Shown: piece after piece, positions 1 to 8,588 of the stretch
Position numbering within the stretch: the stretch's first letter is position 1
Layout: each line of letters starts with the position of its first letter
DNA from: Allofournierella massiliensis
Lineage (GTDB): Bacteria; Bacillota; Clostridia; Oscillospirales; Ruminococcaceae
Assembly: GCF_004345265.1 (NCBI RefSeq)
Contig: NZ_SLUM01000013.1
Coordinates: forward strand, 42,683 to 106,682
Direction: 5' to 3'
DNA: 64,000 bases
Notes under the pieces: generated by a model
The model's input: the letters and a program-made list of their open reading frames with translations, nothing else
Told to the model about the DNA's origin: nothing
Databases searched by the model: none
Program-made: the position numbers and the translations under genes

Positions 1-624
1 ATGTTCGACACCGAGCGACTGTGGGATACCCTGTGGGAGCCGGCCTGCCAGGCGCTGAACCTGGCCATGCCGGCAAATCTTGAGGAATTCCTGGCCGGTG
101 GCCGGGGCCTTGCGGGCACCAAGCTGAACGAACATATTCAAAAATATTTCCCCCAGATCGATCCGCAGGTGATTGTGGAGAAGGTGTGGGAGCTGGCGGA
201 GGAACGGTTTGGGCAGGGCGTGCCCTGCAAGCCGGGCCTTGAGGAGCTGCTTAAGACACTGGAAGAGAAAAAAATTCCCCGGATTGTGGCCAGCTCCAGC
301 CCCCGGGCGTTGATTCTGAAAAACCTGGAAACCACCGGGATGAGCCGCTATTTCGAGCAGGTAGTCTGCGCTGCGGATGTGCGGTTCAGCAAGCCCGCTC
401 CGGACATTTTTCTGGAAGCGGCCCGCCGCCTGGGCGTGGACATCCACAAATGCCTGGTTCTGGAGGACAGCTTCAACGGTGTGCGTGCCGGTCATGCAGC
501 CGGAGCAGTGACGGTGATGGTGCCGGATATTGCCCAGCCGGATGAGGAGATCCGCGCACTGTATAGCCGCTGCTGCCGGGATCTGCACGAGGTGCGTCGG
601 CTGTTGCTGGACGGCCAGCTGTAA
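1..624 (+). CDS. HAD-superfamily hydrolase (beta-phosphoglucomutase-like), 5' partial
   Basis: This is a haloacid dehalogenase-fold phosphatase or phosphomutase. The visible 207 residues begin at FDTERLW, which in this family directly follows the catalytic DxDG motif, so the true start and the nucleophile Asp lie just before the window. Motif II (VASSS, about residues 96-100), the motif III lysine (SKPAPDIF, about 129-136) and the acidic motif IV (VLEDSFNG, about 152-159) are intact, and the cap region lies between. The substrate cannot be told; relatives act on sugar phosphates or nucleotides. The gene stands alone and ends at a strong terminator. Confidence 0.85.
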   Translation: MFDTERLWDTLWEPACQALNLAMPANLEEFLAGGRGLAGTKLNEHIQKYFPQIDPQVIVEKVWELAEERFGQGVPCKPGLEELLKTLEEKKIPRIVASSSPRALILKNLETTGMSRYFEQVVCAADVRFSKPAPDIFLEAARRLGVDIHKCLVLEDSFNGVRAGHAAGAVTVMVPDIAQPDEEIRALYSRCCRDLHEVRRLLLDGQL

Positions 625-630
625 AAAACA

Positions 631-674
631 AAAACACCGCCTGATCGGAACAAGCCGGTCGGGCGGTGTTTTTT
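631..674. terminator. Bidirectional intrinsic terminator
   Basis: An 11-bp stem (AAAACACCGCC pairing with GGCGGTGTTTT) is flanked by T-runs on both strands. It separates the convergent HAD gene and diguanylate cyclase gene. Confidence 0.9.
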
Positions 675-707
675 GCTGTGTTTCAAAAAAATCGGGGAAG
701 CTGCTTT

Positions 708-1649
708 TTAGAGAATGCAGCCCTGATTTTTGCCGGCGGCCTTGGCCTGATAAAGGGCCTGATCCGCCCGCTTGAAGGCAGTTTCCAGGCAGTCGCCGCT
801 GTGGATGGGGCTGGCGCCAATGGAAATTCCGGTCCATGCGGGCTCCTCGCCGGCAACTTCGGCAGCGCGGGCAAGAAGGCGGCGCATCAGATCCTGCGCG
901 TTCTGCTCCGTGCCCAGCCCGCAGCAGAGCAGTACAAATTCATCGCCGCCCATGCGGCAGACCAGATCCTGCGCACGCATGGTGCTGGTGAGAAGGCTGG
1001 CCACGCGCTTGAGCACATGGTTGCCCGCCAGATGACCGTGAGTGTCGTTGATGGCTTTGAAATCGTCCATATCCACCACGAAAATCCAGGCGCCGTGCTT
1101 GTCCAGATCGGTGTAGAAACTCTGCAGAGTGTTGAAATTGATCAGGCCGGTCAGGCTGTCCCGCTGAGCCAGCCGGGTCAGATACTCAATGGTTTCCCGG
1201 GAACGCTCAATCTGCTGGGTGAGTGTGCGGGGATAATATTCGCCGTCCAGCTGCTCCGGGTTAGGCACCGACTGATGCAGATGAATGACCTGCCATTCCT
1301 GCCCCACCTTTTTGTACAGGAGGGAAAACCGGCTGTCCATATTGATGTGGATTCCGCTGCTTTCGCAGTCGGCGCCAATGTAAAGACCGCCGTACACCAG
1401 GCTGCATTGCTCATCCACCACCTGTTCGGTGCACCAGAAATCCCGAAAATGGAACTGCAGATCATTCTGATCCTGCAGATCTCTGCGCATGGCCTGAGAG
1501 AACTGCTCCAGATCCCGATAAATTTCGTGTTTGCCGGTGCCGATGATGGAGCAATCCGGGGCAATGCCGGTCAGCTCGTCAAAGGAGCCCGCGTTGCAGT
1601 CGGCCAGATAGGCCGCCCAGAGTTCTTTTGTGCGCTGGCAAAGATCCAT
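708..1649 (-). CDS. GGDEF-domain diguanylate cyclase with N-terminal NTF2/SnoaL-like domain
   Basis: This protein probably makes cyclic di-GMP from two GTP. The C-terminal half is a GGDEF domain with the intact signature GGDEF at residues 234-238, and a product-inhibition I-site RxxD (RAQD, 225-228) placed five residues upstream. The first ~130 residues look like a SnoaL/NTF2-type sensory fold, and no membrane segment is seen, so it is likely cytosolic. I chose the ATG at 1649 because it has AAGGAGG at good distance. A longer in-frame start at 1742 would lie upstream of the probable transcription start set by the promoter at 1733-1761. The ligand of the sensory domain is unknown. Confidence 0.85.
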   Translation of the reverse strand: MDLCQRTKELWAAYLADCNAGSFDELTGIAPDCSIIGTGKHEIYRDLEQFSQAMRRDLQDQNDLQFHFRDFWCTEQVVDEQCSLVYGGLYIGADCESSGIHINMDSRFSLLYKKVGQEWQVIHLHQSVPNPEQLDGEYYPRTLTQQIERSRETIEYLTRLAQRDSLTGLINFNTLQSFYTDLDKHGAWIFVVDMDDFKAINDTHGHLAGNHVLKRVASLLTSTMRAQDLVCRMGGDEFVLLCCGLGTEQNAQDLMRRLLARAAEVAGEEPAWTGISIGASPIHSGDCLETAFKRADQALYQAKAAGKNQGCIL

Positions 1650-1732
1650 GAGGTCCTCCTTGTTGATTTTTTCAGGCAAATGCAGCTTTTTCGCAAATGG
1701 AAAGCGCGGGGAAATCTGACTGATTGCCCAAA

Positions 1733-1761
1733 AGGATACCATATAAAAAAAGCAATGTCAA
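1733..1761 (-). promoter_or_regulatory. Sigma-A promoter for the GGDEF gene
   Basis: On the minus strand TTGACA is followed by a 17-bp spacer and TATCCT, giving a transcription start near 1726, about 77 nt before the chosen ATG. Confidence 0.75.
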
Positions 1762-1813
1762 TAAAACCGATAGGGAAAAGTAAGGAAAAAGAAACGCGGC
1801 GGAAATTACCGTC

Positions 1814-2923
1814 TCAGCCTGCGGGATAAAGGCGGTTCTGCTCCTGAAGATGAGCCGCAATTGCCCCGGCCAGGAACGCTTCCAGCCAGCTTTCCAGTGT
1901 CTGCTCCGAATCAGACTGCGGGGTGGGGCAATGAAAGTGTATGGCCAGCTGCTCCAGAAGATGCAGGGCCCAGTCCTCCGCCTGCGGCCGGGTGAGCATT
2001 CCGGCGTGCAGCTGATCCACCAGATGAAGATACAGGGCGGTGGCAGCCACTGCAAAGGAATCCCGATCCAGCTTTGCCAGCGCCCGGTCAAAGGCGGTTT
2101 CGCCCCCGGGCAGCTGGGCCGGGCACCGGGCCCGAAGGCTTTGAGCGGTAATGCCAAACCGCTGCAGCCGGCGCAGCAGGCTGTGCTGAAATTCCGGGCA
2201 CAGGCCGGTCTGCCGGAACAGCGCCTCGGCGGTTGCCTGGCTTACGGCCTGCGCCGCCAGCTCCCCAAGCTTGAAATGCTTGCCGCCATTCAGCAGGCAG
2301 GAGGTGCCGTCTGAGCCGTCGCAAACAATCACCACGCCGTCGGTGCCGGTGCCGGTGGCCAGCCGGGAGGAAACGCTGCTGCCCTGCATCAGATCCCGCA
2401 ACAAAGCGGTTTTCGCTTCGGTGGCGGTGAGCACCAGCTCCACCATGGCCCCGGGGGAAAGCGCCTGCCCGGTGATGAGAAAGATGTTGATGGTTCCCGC
2501 CGGCACCGGGCAGGGTTTGCCAGCCGCTTCGGTGAGTGTGGCAGGGTCTCCGGCACACAGGGCGTTCACGTCCGCTCCGGCGGAAACTGCCGCCGTGACC
2601 CAGAGCTCCTGCCACCGGCGGGTGACCAGCACCATGTTGTCCAGATTGACTGCGGTATCCAGCCCGGCAGTGTGCTCCGGGTTTAGCCCAAGGCGCAGGG
2701 CCACCGCCTTCTGATGCTCCTGCAGAGTATTTCCCTCCATGGGCTGGCACACCCCGGCGGGGCCGCAGTCGCAGTAGTTGAACACAGCCTCCAGATCCCG
2801 GCGCAGGCCGCCGCCGTTGGCCGCAGTGGAAAGCACCGCACGGGGGCCGGAAAAGGTGAGGATCGCGGCCTGCTCGGTGCATACAAGCCGGTCACCGTTC
2901 AAAAGGGAAAAACAGCGTTTCAT
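1814..2923 (-). CDS. cbiZ: Adenosylcobinamide amidohydrolase CbiZ
   Basis: CbiZ cleaves the aminopropanol linker of adenosylcobinamide, giving adenosylcobyric acid for re-use in B12 synthesis or corrinoid remodelling. Family-typical stretches are clear: TAVNLDNMVLVTRR, AGADVNALCAGDPA and the Gly/Thr-rich segment around residues 135-215 with TATEAKTALLRDLM and TGTGTDGVVIVC. After the conserved core there is about 100 residues of helical C-terminal sequence (about 270-369) that I do not recognise. The ATG has GGAGG five bases upstream. No other cobalamin gene is in the window, so it appears to act in salvage away from a cob operon. Confidence 0.85.
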   Translation of the reverse strand: MKRCFSLLNGDRLVCTEQAAILTFSGPRAVLSTAANGGGLRRDLEAVFNYCDCGPAGVCQPMEGNTLQEHQKAVALRLGLNPEHTAGLDTAVNLDNMVLVTRRWQELWVTAAVSAGADVNALCAGDPATLTEAAGKPCPVPAGTINIFLITGQALSPGAMVELVLTATEAKTALLRDLMQGSSVSSRLATGTGTDGVVIVCDGSDGTSCLLNGGKHFKLGELAAQAVSQATAEALFRQTGLCPEFQHSLLRRLQRFGITAQSLRARCPAQLPGGETAFDRALAKLDRDSFAVAATALYLHLVDQLHAGMLTRPQAEDWALHLLEQLAIHFHCPTPQSDSEQTLESWLEAFLAGAIAAHLQEQNRLYPAG

Positions 2924-2943
2924 GGGTTCCTCCGTGATGGGGT

Positions 2944-2974
2944 GAAAAAGGCCCCCCGGCTTGACCGGGGGGCC
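2944..2974 (-). terminator. Intrinsic terminator after the DUF4914 gene
   Basis: A perfect 10-bp GC stem (2950-2959 with 2965-2974) with a 5-nt loop is followed on the minus strand by TTTTT. It lies between the DUF4914 gene and cbiZ, so cbiZ is either read through or transcribed separately. Confidence 0.85.
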
Positions 2975-2987
2975 GATGGGAAAACGA

Positions 2988-4862
2988 TTATTTCAGGCCC
3001 AGAGGAGTGATGGCACAGTAATCCTCGATGGTGCCGCGCTTTTTGAAGCACTCCAGAATCTGCTTGCCCACCGGGTGCAGCTCCTCCACGTCGAAGGCCT
3101 CCAGTTCCTTGGCAAAGAAGTCGTACAGGATCTGGGCGCCCTTCTCGTAGCCATCCATGCCCAGCTGTTCCTGGGTTTCCGGATGCAGGAAGGCGGAGCG
3201 GATGTCCTGGCCGTCCACCTTCATCTCCTTCATGCAGTAACCCAGTAGGGCGCAGGGAGCAGGGGACAGGCGTTCCATCTTCATGTTCACGCCGCCGCGA
3301 CGGGCCAGATACTCACGGCTGATCCACTCGGCCGCGAAGCCGATACGGTATACGCCAATGTGCTGGTTGGGGATCAGAACGTACTTGGTGTTGGGGCAGG
3401 CCAGAATCTGCTCCAGCAGCAGGTTTGCCTGACGCACCCGCAGACCGGTGGCAAAGGGCCAGTAGGAGCCCACGCCTTCGCTGGCCAGCGGGGCGTTGCC
3501 GCTGATGCTGGGGTTCTTGAAGCCGCGGGGGGCCACCAGACGCCACAGCCAGGCCAGAGCGGGCGGGATGATGTGCATCAGGCCCATGATGCCGTAGTCC
3601 GGGTGAGCGGCGCTGGAGGGCGGCATGCGCACGCCGAAGCTGCGCACATCCACCTCAACCGGCTTATCCACAATGTTGTCCACCATTTTGCGGGGCACAA
3701 TCACGCGGGGGTTGGGGCAGGGCTTGCCGGTGGAGTCCATGGTGTGTTCCCACACAAGGCAGGTGGAACCGGGAACGCCCTCGATGTTGAAGAATACCAG
3801 CGGTTTTTTGCTGTGGATGGTGATGCGCTCGTACATGGGATCGGAGCCGTATTCGGTGATGCCGTCCACACGCAGGAACCAGCCGTCCTCACCGTCGTAC
3901 AGGGCCAGCTTGCCGCTGCCGGTCTGGAAGGAGGGATGGCAGATGGCCATATCATCGGTAACCGGATAGATGGTACAGGTATCGCTCATGTGCAGGTAGT
4001 CCCGGTCGCCGGTTTCCAGATTGGTGCCCAGCAGCACGCGGCCGTCCGGCACACGGTGCACATCCTGCAGCAGCTCGCTCTTGCCGCCGCCGGAAGCGCC
4101 CTCGTGCATCATGACCATCTCATTTTCGTATGGTGTCACGATCTTGGCGGCGGAGGCGTGGGCGGTAACCCAGCCCTCCTGCTCGCCGATGTCCAGCAGA
4201 ACGCTGTAAATGCCCTTCTTGGCGGAGGGGCCGGGATACAGGTTGTAGGCAAATACCTCGTGGCGGTCGTCCAGCCGGTTGTGTACGCACACCTGCTTGC
4301 CGTCGAAGTGGGTGTGACGGAAGGGAGGAGCCACATACACGATGGCACGGGGCTTGAAGTTGTGAATGTCCTTGGCGCAGACGAAGGCCTGCAGCTGAGA
4401 CAGCGCAAACGCAAAGAAAGCCGCGTTACGGGGGCAGACCAGCAGGGCCTGATAGCCGTATTCATAGCCGCCGGCCATGAAGGGCACCAGGATCAGCTCC
4501 TGACGGGCCAGCCACTTGTAAGTATCCACCTTCAGGGTGTTGAAGTCGTAGCCGTAAACGTCCTTGAAGCGGGGCTTGTCGGTGGGCTTGTCGTCACCGA
4601 TGCGCATGCAGTCCGGGTCGCGGCGGCGCATGTAGTCCTCCACATAGTTGACCACTGCACCGTTCTTGCAGCGAACCACGTCGGCCTCCTTCACAAGAGT
4701 GCCGTTTACATCGTAGGAAACGTCGATCTGCTTGGTGCTGCCGTTGCCAAAGATCAGATCATACAGCATCTCCTCCGTTTTGGGGATAATGATGCTGGGG
4801 CTGTTGTTCAAAATCATTTCCAAATCGCGCGGAAGCACGAATTCTTCCAGTAATACATTCAT
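2988..4862 (-). CDS. DUF4914 family P-loop protein (PEPCK/HPr-kinase-like)
   Basis: This 624-residue protein matches what I recall of the uncharacterised DUF4914 family. A phosphate-binding loop (HEGASGGGKSEL, about residues 252-263) is evident and resembles the kinase loop of the PEP carboxykinase/HPr kinase fold. Acidic and histidine-rich stretches that could bind metal and nucleotide surround it, for example HTHFDGKQVCVHNRLDDRH upstream. No membrane segment or signal peptide is seen. The function is unknown; a nucleotide-dependent kinase or carboxykinase-like activity is an inference from the loop. The upstream leader may carry a conditional terminator. Confidence 0.7.
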   Translation of the reverse strand: MNVLLEEFVLPRDLEMILNNSPSIIIPKTEEMLYDLIFGNGSTKQIDVSYDVNGTLVKEADVVRCKNGAVVNYVEDYMRRRDPDCMRIGDDKPTDKPRFKDVYGYDFNTLKVDTYKWLARQELILVPFMAGGYEYGYQALLVCPRNAAFFAFALSQLQAFVCAKDIHNFKPRAIVYVAPPFRHTHFDGKQVCVHNRLDDRHEVFAYNLYPGPSAKKGIYSVLLDIGEQEGWVTAHASAAKIVTPYENEMVMMHEGASGGGKSELLQDVHRVPDGRVLLGTNLETGDRDYLHMSDTCTIYPVTDDMAICHPSFQTGSGKLALYDGEDGWFLRVDGITEYGSDPMYERITIHSKKPLVFFNIEGVPGSTCLVWEHTMDSTGKPCPNPRVIVPRKMVDNIVDKPVEVDVRSFGVRMPPSSAAHPDYGIMGLMHIIPPALAWLWRLVAPRGFKNPSISGNAPLASEGVGSYWPFATGLRVRQANLLLEQILACPNTKYVLIPNQHIGVYRIGFAAEWISREYLARRGGVNMKMERLSPAPCALLGYCMKEMKVDGQDIRSAFLHPETQEQLGMDGYEKGAQILYDFFAKELEAFDVEELHPVGKQILECFKKRGTIEDYCAITPLGLK

Positions 4863-5045
4863 GCGAATCTCGAACCCCTCTCTCTTGTTTCGTACCGGTT
4901 CGTTAAAAAACCTATATTAATAGGGTAACAAATTAAAATAGATCTTGTCAACCAAAGGAAAAGCCCCGCGCATTGGGGCTGCTTTGCGAAAAAAGCCCGC
5001 AAAAGCCCTTGAGGACCGGTTTTTTTGCTGCTTTCCCCTATTATA
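4863..5045 (-). promoter_or_regulatory. Leader of the DUF4914 gene with an internal terminator-like hairpin
   Basis: On the minus strand a TATAAT (5045-5040, poor -35) could start a leader of about 170 nt. Inside it a hairpin (AGCCCC at 4962-4967 with GGGGCT at 4975-4980, then TTTT on the minus strand) looks like a terminator. A TTGACA further down (4951-4946) has no convincing -10. No coding potential is visible. The rest of the 4863-5364 gap holds only AT-rich sequence and the gldA promoter. Confidence 0.4.
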
Positions 5046-5296
5046 CTATGAAAATGTTGGGTAATATATGAATAAAACTTTAATTTCATAAAAAAGCAGA
5101 GCCAGGATCTGCTGCATGGTTAATAAACAAAAGAGGAAATGCGTAAAGACGTACTTTTTGAAACGAAAAGCGCACGCGGAATGATGCTTTTAAAGTGTGA
5201 CCTTTGACGGAAAAAGCGAAGGGGGGGCTGGTGCAACTTTCATAAAAAACAGACGTTGTTTTTTTAACGATTGCCAGTAGAATTTGTTCGAAAAAC

Positions 5297-5307
5297 AGTG
5301 GTATAAT
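5297..5307 (+). promoter_or_regulatory. Extended -10 promoter of the glycerol dehydrogenase gene
   Basis: TGG directly precedes a perfect TATAAT (5302-5307). No good -35 is present at 16-18 bp, as expected of an extended -10 promoter that may need an activator. Confidence 0.5.
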
Positions 5308-5364
5308 GACGCCAGAACGGTTGCGCGGGCCTGACCTGCGCGGATCAAAAAGGAGAGAGTGACT

Positions 5365-6462
5365 ATGGCAAATGTGATTGGCAGCCCCTCCCGCTATGTG
5401 CAGGGGCGCGGAGAGCTGGCTCATCTGTATGAGCATTGCGAGAAATACGGCAAAGATCTGTTCGTGCTGGTAAGTGCATCCGGCAAAAAGCGCGTGGAGG
5501 GCAAGATCGCCCAGAGCGTGGAAGGCACCGGCGCAAAGGTTGTTTACGAGATCTTCAACGGCGAGTGCAGCCAGAAGGAGATCGACCGGGTGGTCGAGGC
5601 CTTTAAGGCTTCCGGTTGCAGCGTGGTGGTTGGCATCGGCGGCGGTAAGATCCACGACACCGCCAAGGCGGCTGCCTACTATGCAGGCGCTCCGGTGGTC
5701 ATCGTGCCCACCATCGCCTCCACCGACGCACCCTGCAGCGCCCTGTCTGTGATCTACACCGATGAGGGTGTGTTCGACCGGTACCTGTTCCTGCCCGCCA
5801 ACCCCACCGTGGTTCTGGTGGATACCGACATTGTGGCCGCGGCTCCCGCCCGCCTGCTGGTGTCCGGCATGGGCGACGCACTGGCCACCTACTTTGAGGC
5901 CCGGGCCTGCCAGGCCTCCGGTGCATCCAACTGTGTGGGCGGCAAGGTGACGCTGGCTGCCATGAGCCTGGCCCGTCTGTGCTACGAGACCCTGCTGGCC
6001 GACGGCCTGAAGGCCAAGCTGGCAGTGGAGCGCCACGTCTGCACCAAGGCGGTGGAGAACGTGATCGAGGCCAACACCTATCTGTCCGGCGTGGGCTTCG
6101 AGAGCGGCGGCCTGGCGGGCGCGCATGCCATCCACAACGGCCTGACCGCCATCCCCGAGACCCACAGCCTGTACCACGGCGAGAAGGTGGCCTTCGGCAC
6201 GCTGGTTCAGCTGGTGCTGGAAAACGCCCCGCTGGAGGAGCTGGAAGAGGTGCTGGAGTTCTGCACCGAAGTGGGCCTGCCCACCACGCTGGCCGATTTG
6301 GGTGTGGAGAATCCCACCCAGGAGCAGCTGATGGAGGTTGCAAAGCTGGCCTGCGCCGACGCCGACACCCTGCACAACATGCCCTTCCCGGTGGACGCCG
6401 ACAGCGTATACGCAGCCATTCTGGCGGCGGACGAGCTGGGCAAATACTACACCGACTGCTGA
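5365..6462 (+). CDS. gldA: Glycerol dehydrogenase (iron-type alcohol dehydrogenase family)
   Basis: This enzyme oxidises glycerol to dihydroxyacetone, or the reverse, using NAD. The Gly-rich NAD site GIGGGKIHDTAKA lies near residue 91. Metal ligands of the family are visible: the Asp in GDALATYFEA (about 170) and histidines in GGLAGAHAIHNGLT (about 253) and HSLYHGEKVAFG (about 269). The 366-residue length is normal. I chose the ATG at 5365 because AAGGAGAG lies seven bases upstream; a GTG two codons earlier is less well placed. It is monocistronic, flanked by its own promoter and terminator, so it may serve fermentative redox balance rather than a glycerol operon. Confidence 0.9.
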   Translation: MANVIGSPSRYVQGRGELAHLYEHCEKYGKDLFVLVSASGKKRVEGKIAQSVEGTGAKVVYEIFNGECSQKEIDRVVEAFKASGCSVVVGIGGGKIHDTAKAAAYYAGAPVVIVPTIASTDAPCSALSVIYTDEGVFDRYLFLPANPTVVLVDTDIVAAAPARLLVSGMGDALATYFEARACQASGASNCVGGKVTLAAMSLARLCYETLLADGLKAKLAVERHVCTKAVENVIEANTYLSGVGFESGGLAGAHAIHNGLTAIPETHSLYHGEKVAFGTLVQLVLENAPLEELEEVLEFCTEVGLPTTLADLGVENPTQEQLMEVAKLACADADTLHNMPFPVDADSVYAAILAADELGKYYTDC

Positions 6463-6480
6463 GCAAAATGCGGTTTTACG

Positions 6481-6511
6481 GCGGCTTTCCTGTTTTGGGG
6501 AAGCCGCTTTT
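6481..6511 (+). terminator. Intrinsic terminator after gldA
   Basis: A 10-bp stem, GCGGCTTTCC with GGGAAGCCGC, is followed by TTTTCGTTTG. Confidence 0.85.
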
Positions 6512-6557
6512 CGTTTGTTCAGGGCGGAATCCGGAAAGCATTGTGCAACAATGTCAC

Positions 6558-6586
6558 TTGACAAACAGGAATTATTCCTATATACT
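6558..6586 (+). promoter_or_regulatory. Promoter of the ZIP transporter with an embedded dyad operator
   Basis: TTGACA, a 17-bp spacer and TATACT form a near-consensus promoter. The spacer contains a perfect dyad, AGGAATTATTCCT (6567-6579), where a bound repressor would block RNA polymerase. A metal-responsive repressor is the obvious guess from the gene downstream. Confidence 0.7.
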
Positions 6587-6639
6587 CCGGGCAAAGGAAG
6601 AACACGGCGGGCAAAACGGCCCGCAGAACGGAGGAAACA

Positions 6640-7434
6640 ATGACAAAAGCCTTGCTGTGGGCGGCGCTGGGAACAGGCATAACCTTCGGCATGACCAGCC
6701 TGGGGTCGGCCATGGTGTTCCTGATTCGAAAAAAGACGAGCGAGGGGATGCAGCGCATCTTTCTGGGCTTTGCAGCCGGTGTAATGATTGCGGCTTCGGT
6801 GTGGAGTCTGCTGATTCCGGCCATCGAACAGGCGGAGGCGGTGGGCCAGATCGGCTGGATTCCGGCGGCAGGCGGCTTTGTGCTGGGCGCGGCCTTTCTG
6901 ATGCTGATGGACGGGCTGCTGCCCCACCTGCACGCGGGTTCGGCCCAGCCGGAGGGCCTGCACTCCAACTGGCGGCGCACTACTCTGCTGGTGCTGGCGG
7001 TGACCCTGCACAACATCCCGGAGGGCATGGCGGTGGGCCTGTCCTTCGCGCTGGCGGCTCAGCAGAGCGGGGCGCAGGCGGCGCTTACCGGAGCCATGGC
7101 GCTGGCCATCGGCATCGGCATCCAGAACTTTCCCGAAGGTGCGGCCATCTCGCTGCCCCTGCATCAGGAGGGCATGAGCCGGGGCAGGGCCTTTGTGTAT
7201 GGCAGCCTTTCCGGAATTGTGGAACCCATCTTCGGCATTCTGGTGGTGCTGCTGGCGGGCTTCATCGGGCCCTTCATGCCCTGGCTGCTGGCCTTTGCAG
7301 CGGGCGCCATGATCTATGTGGTGGTGGAGGAGCTGATCCCGCAGGCTCATCTGGGCGAGCACTCCAACGTGGGCACACTGGGCGTGATGGCCGGTTTTCT
7401 GGTGATGATGATTCTGGACGTGGCACTGGGATAA
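6640..7434 (+). CDS. ZIP family divalent metal transporter (GufA/ZupT type)
   Basis: This polytopic membrane protein of 264 residues has about eight hydrophobic helices. It carries the paired metal-binding motifs of the ZIP family, HNIPEGMAVG (about residues 126-135) and NFPEGAAISLP (about 163-173), and a short His-containing loop (HLHAG) before the first. It should import zinc or another divalent metal. The gene has its own promoter containing a dyad operator, and ends at a terminator shared with the convergent carboxypeptidase gene, so it is a single-gene, probably metal-regulated, unit. Confidence 0.9.
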   Translation: MTKALLWAALGTGITFGMTSLGSAMVFLIRKKTSEGMQRIFLGFAAGVMIAASVWSLLIPAIEQAEAVGQIGWIPAAGGFVLGAAFLMLMDGLLPHLHAGSAQPEGLHSNWRRTTLLVLAVTLHNIPEGMAVGLSFALAAQQSGAQAALTGAMALAIGIGIQNFPEGAAISLPLHQEGMSRGRAFVYGSLSGIVEPIFGILVVLLAGFIGPFMPWLLAFAAGAMIYVVVEELIPQAHLGEHSNVGTLGVMAGFLVMMILDVALG

Positions 7435-7436
7435 AC

Positions 7437-7470
7437 AAAAACGGAGCGATGGGTTCATCGCTCCGTTTCT
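7437..7470. terminator. Bidirectional intrinsic terminator
   Basis: A 13-bp perfect stem (AAACGGAGCGATG with CATCGCTCCGTTT) has a GGTT loop and lies between convergent genes. Confidence 0.9.
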
Positions 7471-8511
7471 TTATGCGTTCAGAATGCCGCTGCGCAGCTG
7501 GTCGCAGACTTCCAGTGCGTCCAGCAGATGATAGGGATCTGTGGTGTGGTCACCGGGTGCACCGGTGGTGACCAGAATGTATTCCCGGCCGTCCACCTCC
7601 ATCAGGCTGGCCAGGCACAGCCCCGCCTGACTGGTATAGCCTGTTTTGCCGCCCAGCAGCTCGCTGCCCTGCCCGGGCAGATTGTCCAGCAGGGAGAACA
7701 TGGAGCTGTACATGGTGAAGCCCTGGGGATGCTGGGCAGTGGGGGATGTGGTGTAGCTGCGGGAGGTGAACACCTGACGGAAGATTTCATTGTTCAGCGC
7801 CGCGTCCAGCAGCTGGGCAAGGTCCGCCGCCGATGCGTAATGGTCCGGGTCATGCAGGCCGGTGCAGTTTGCAAACCGGGTATTTTCCAGCCCAAGCTCT
7901 TTGGCTCGCCGGTTCATCTGCTCCACAAAGGCAGATTCACTGCCGCTGACCTGCCGGGCAAGGGTCAGGCAGCACTCCGCACCGGAGGGCAGCATTGCGC
8001 CGTAGAGCAGATCCCGAAGGGGAACGGTTTCGCTTGGGGAAAAACCGGCCAGAGAGGCATTCTCGGCCCAGAGATCATTGAAAATTTCAGCGGGAACGGT
8101 CACCATCTGATCCAGATCCGGCAGGCTTTCGATGGCCAGCAGCACCGTCATGATCTTGGTGAGCGAAGCGGGAGGGGCTTGCTCCTGCATGGCCTGCCCG
8201 GCAAGAAACCTGCCGCTGGAACGATCCAGCAGGGCGGCCCGCGGGCTGAAAAGCCCGTTCAAAGCGGGCACGGTGGAGGAAGGAGAAGAGGCAGGAGCAG
8301 ACGCACCGGATTCGGCGCCGGCAAGAGATTTGAATCCGGCAAGTGCTGCGAAGAGCAGCAGGGCCAGCAGCCACAAAGCCAGCGGGCCGCGGCGGCTGCG
8401 GCGCCGGCGCCTTGCCCGGCGGCGGGGAGCAGGGGAAACACGGCGTGCCGCCGCGGGCTGGCATACCGGGCAGCGGGGGCGCATGGTGCGCGGAGTGGTC
8501 ATAACAAGCAT
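7471..8511 (-). CDS. D-alanyl-D-alanine carboxypeptidase (peptidase S11, low-molecular-mass PBP)
   Basis: This enzyme trims the terminal D-Ala of peptidoglycan stem peptides outside the membrane. A basic, Arg-rich N-terminus precedes one hydrophobic segment (about residues 43-60), suggesting a membrane anchor or uncleaved signal. The catalytic SxxK is SLTK (Ser116, Lys119) and the KTG triad is GGKTGYT with Lys289. The place of the second motif reads SGAE (from Ser176) where the family usually has SxN, so the Asn is missing. The start is uncertain: the ATG at 8511 has AAAGG very close and an ATG three codons later is an alternative. It is monocistronic between terminators. Confidence 0.88.
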   Translation of the reverse strand: MLVMTTPRTMRPRCPVCQPAAARRVSPAPRRRARRRRRSRRGPLALWLLALLLFAALAGFKSLAGAESGASAPASSPSSTVPALNGLFSPRAALLDRSSGRFLAGQAMQEQAPPASLTKIMTVLLAIESLPDLDQMVTVPAEIFNDLWAENASLAGFSPSETVPLRDLLYGAMLPSGAECCLTLARQVSGSESAFVEQMNRRAKELGLENTRFANCTGLHDPDHYASAADLAQLLDAALNNEIFRQVFTSRSYTTSPTAQHPQGFTMYSSMFSLLDNLPGQGSELLGGKTGYTSQAGLCLASLMEVDGREYILVTTGAPGDHTTDPYHLLDALEVCDQLRSGILNA

Positions 8512-8588
8512 CGGCCTTTCTTTGCCGGGTAGCGGAAAATGCGCTTCGTCGCCCGGCGTGGTATTGGATGCTTCTGTTATAACAAAAA

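Noticed and set aside
4859..5089. A 76-codon minus-strand ORF upstream of the DUF4914 gene
   Set aside because: It runs through the terminator hairpin and lacks a ribosome site and recognisable motifs.
5086..7458. A 790-codon minus-strand frame over gldA and the ZIP gene
   Set aside because: It is the shadow of two clear plus-strand genes with promoters and terminators; the translation is His/Gln-rich and low in real motifs.
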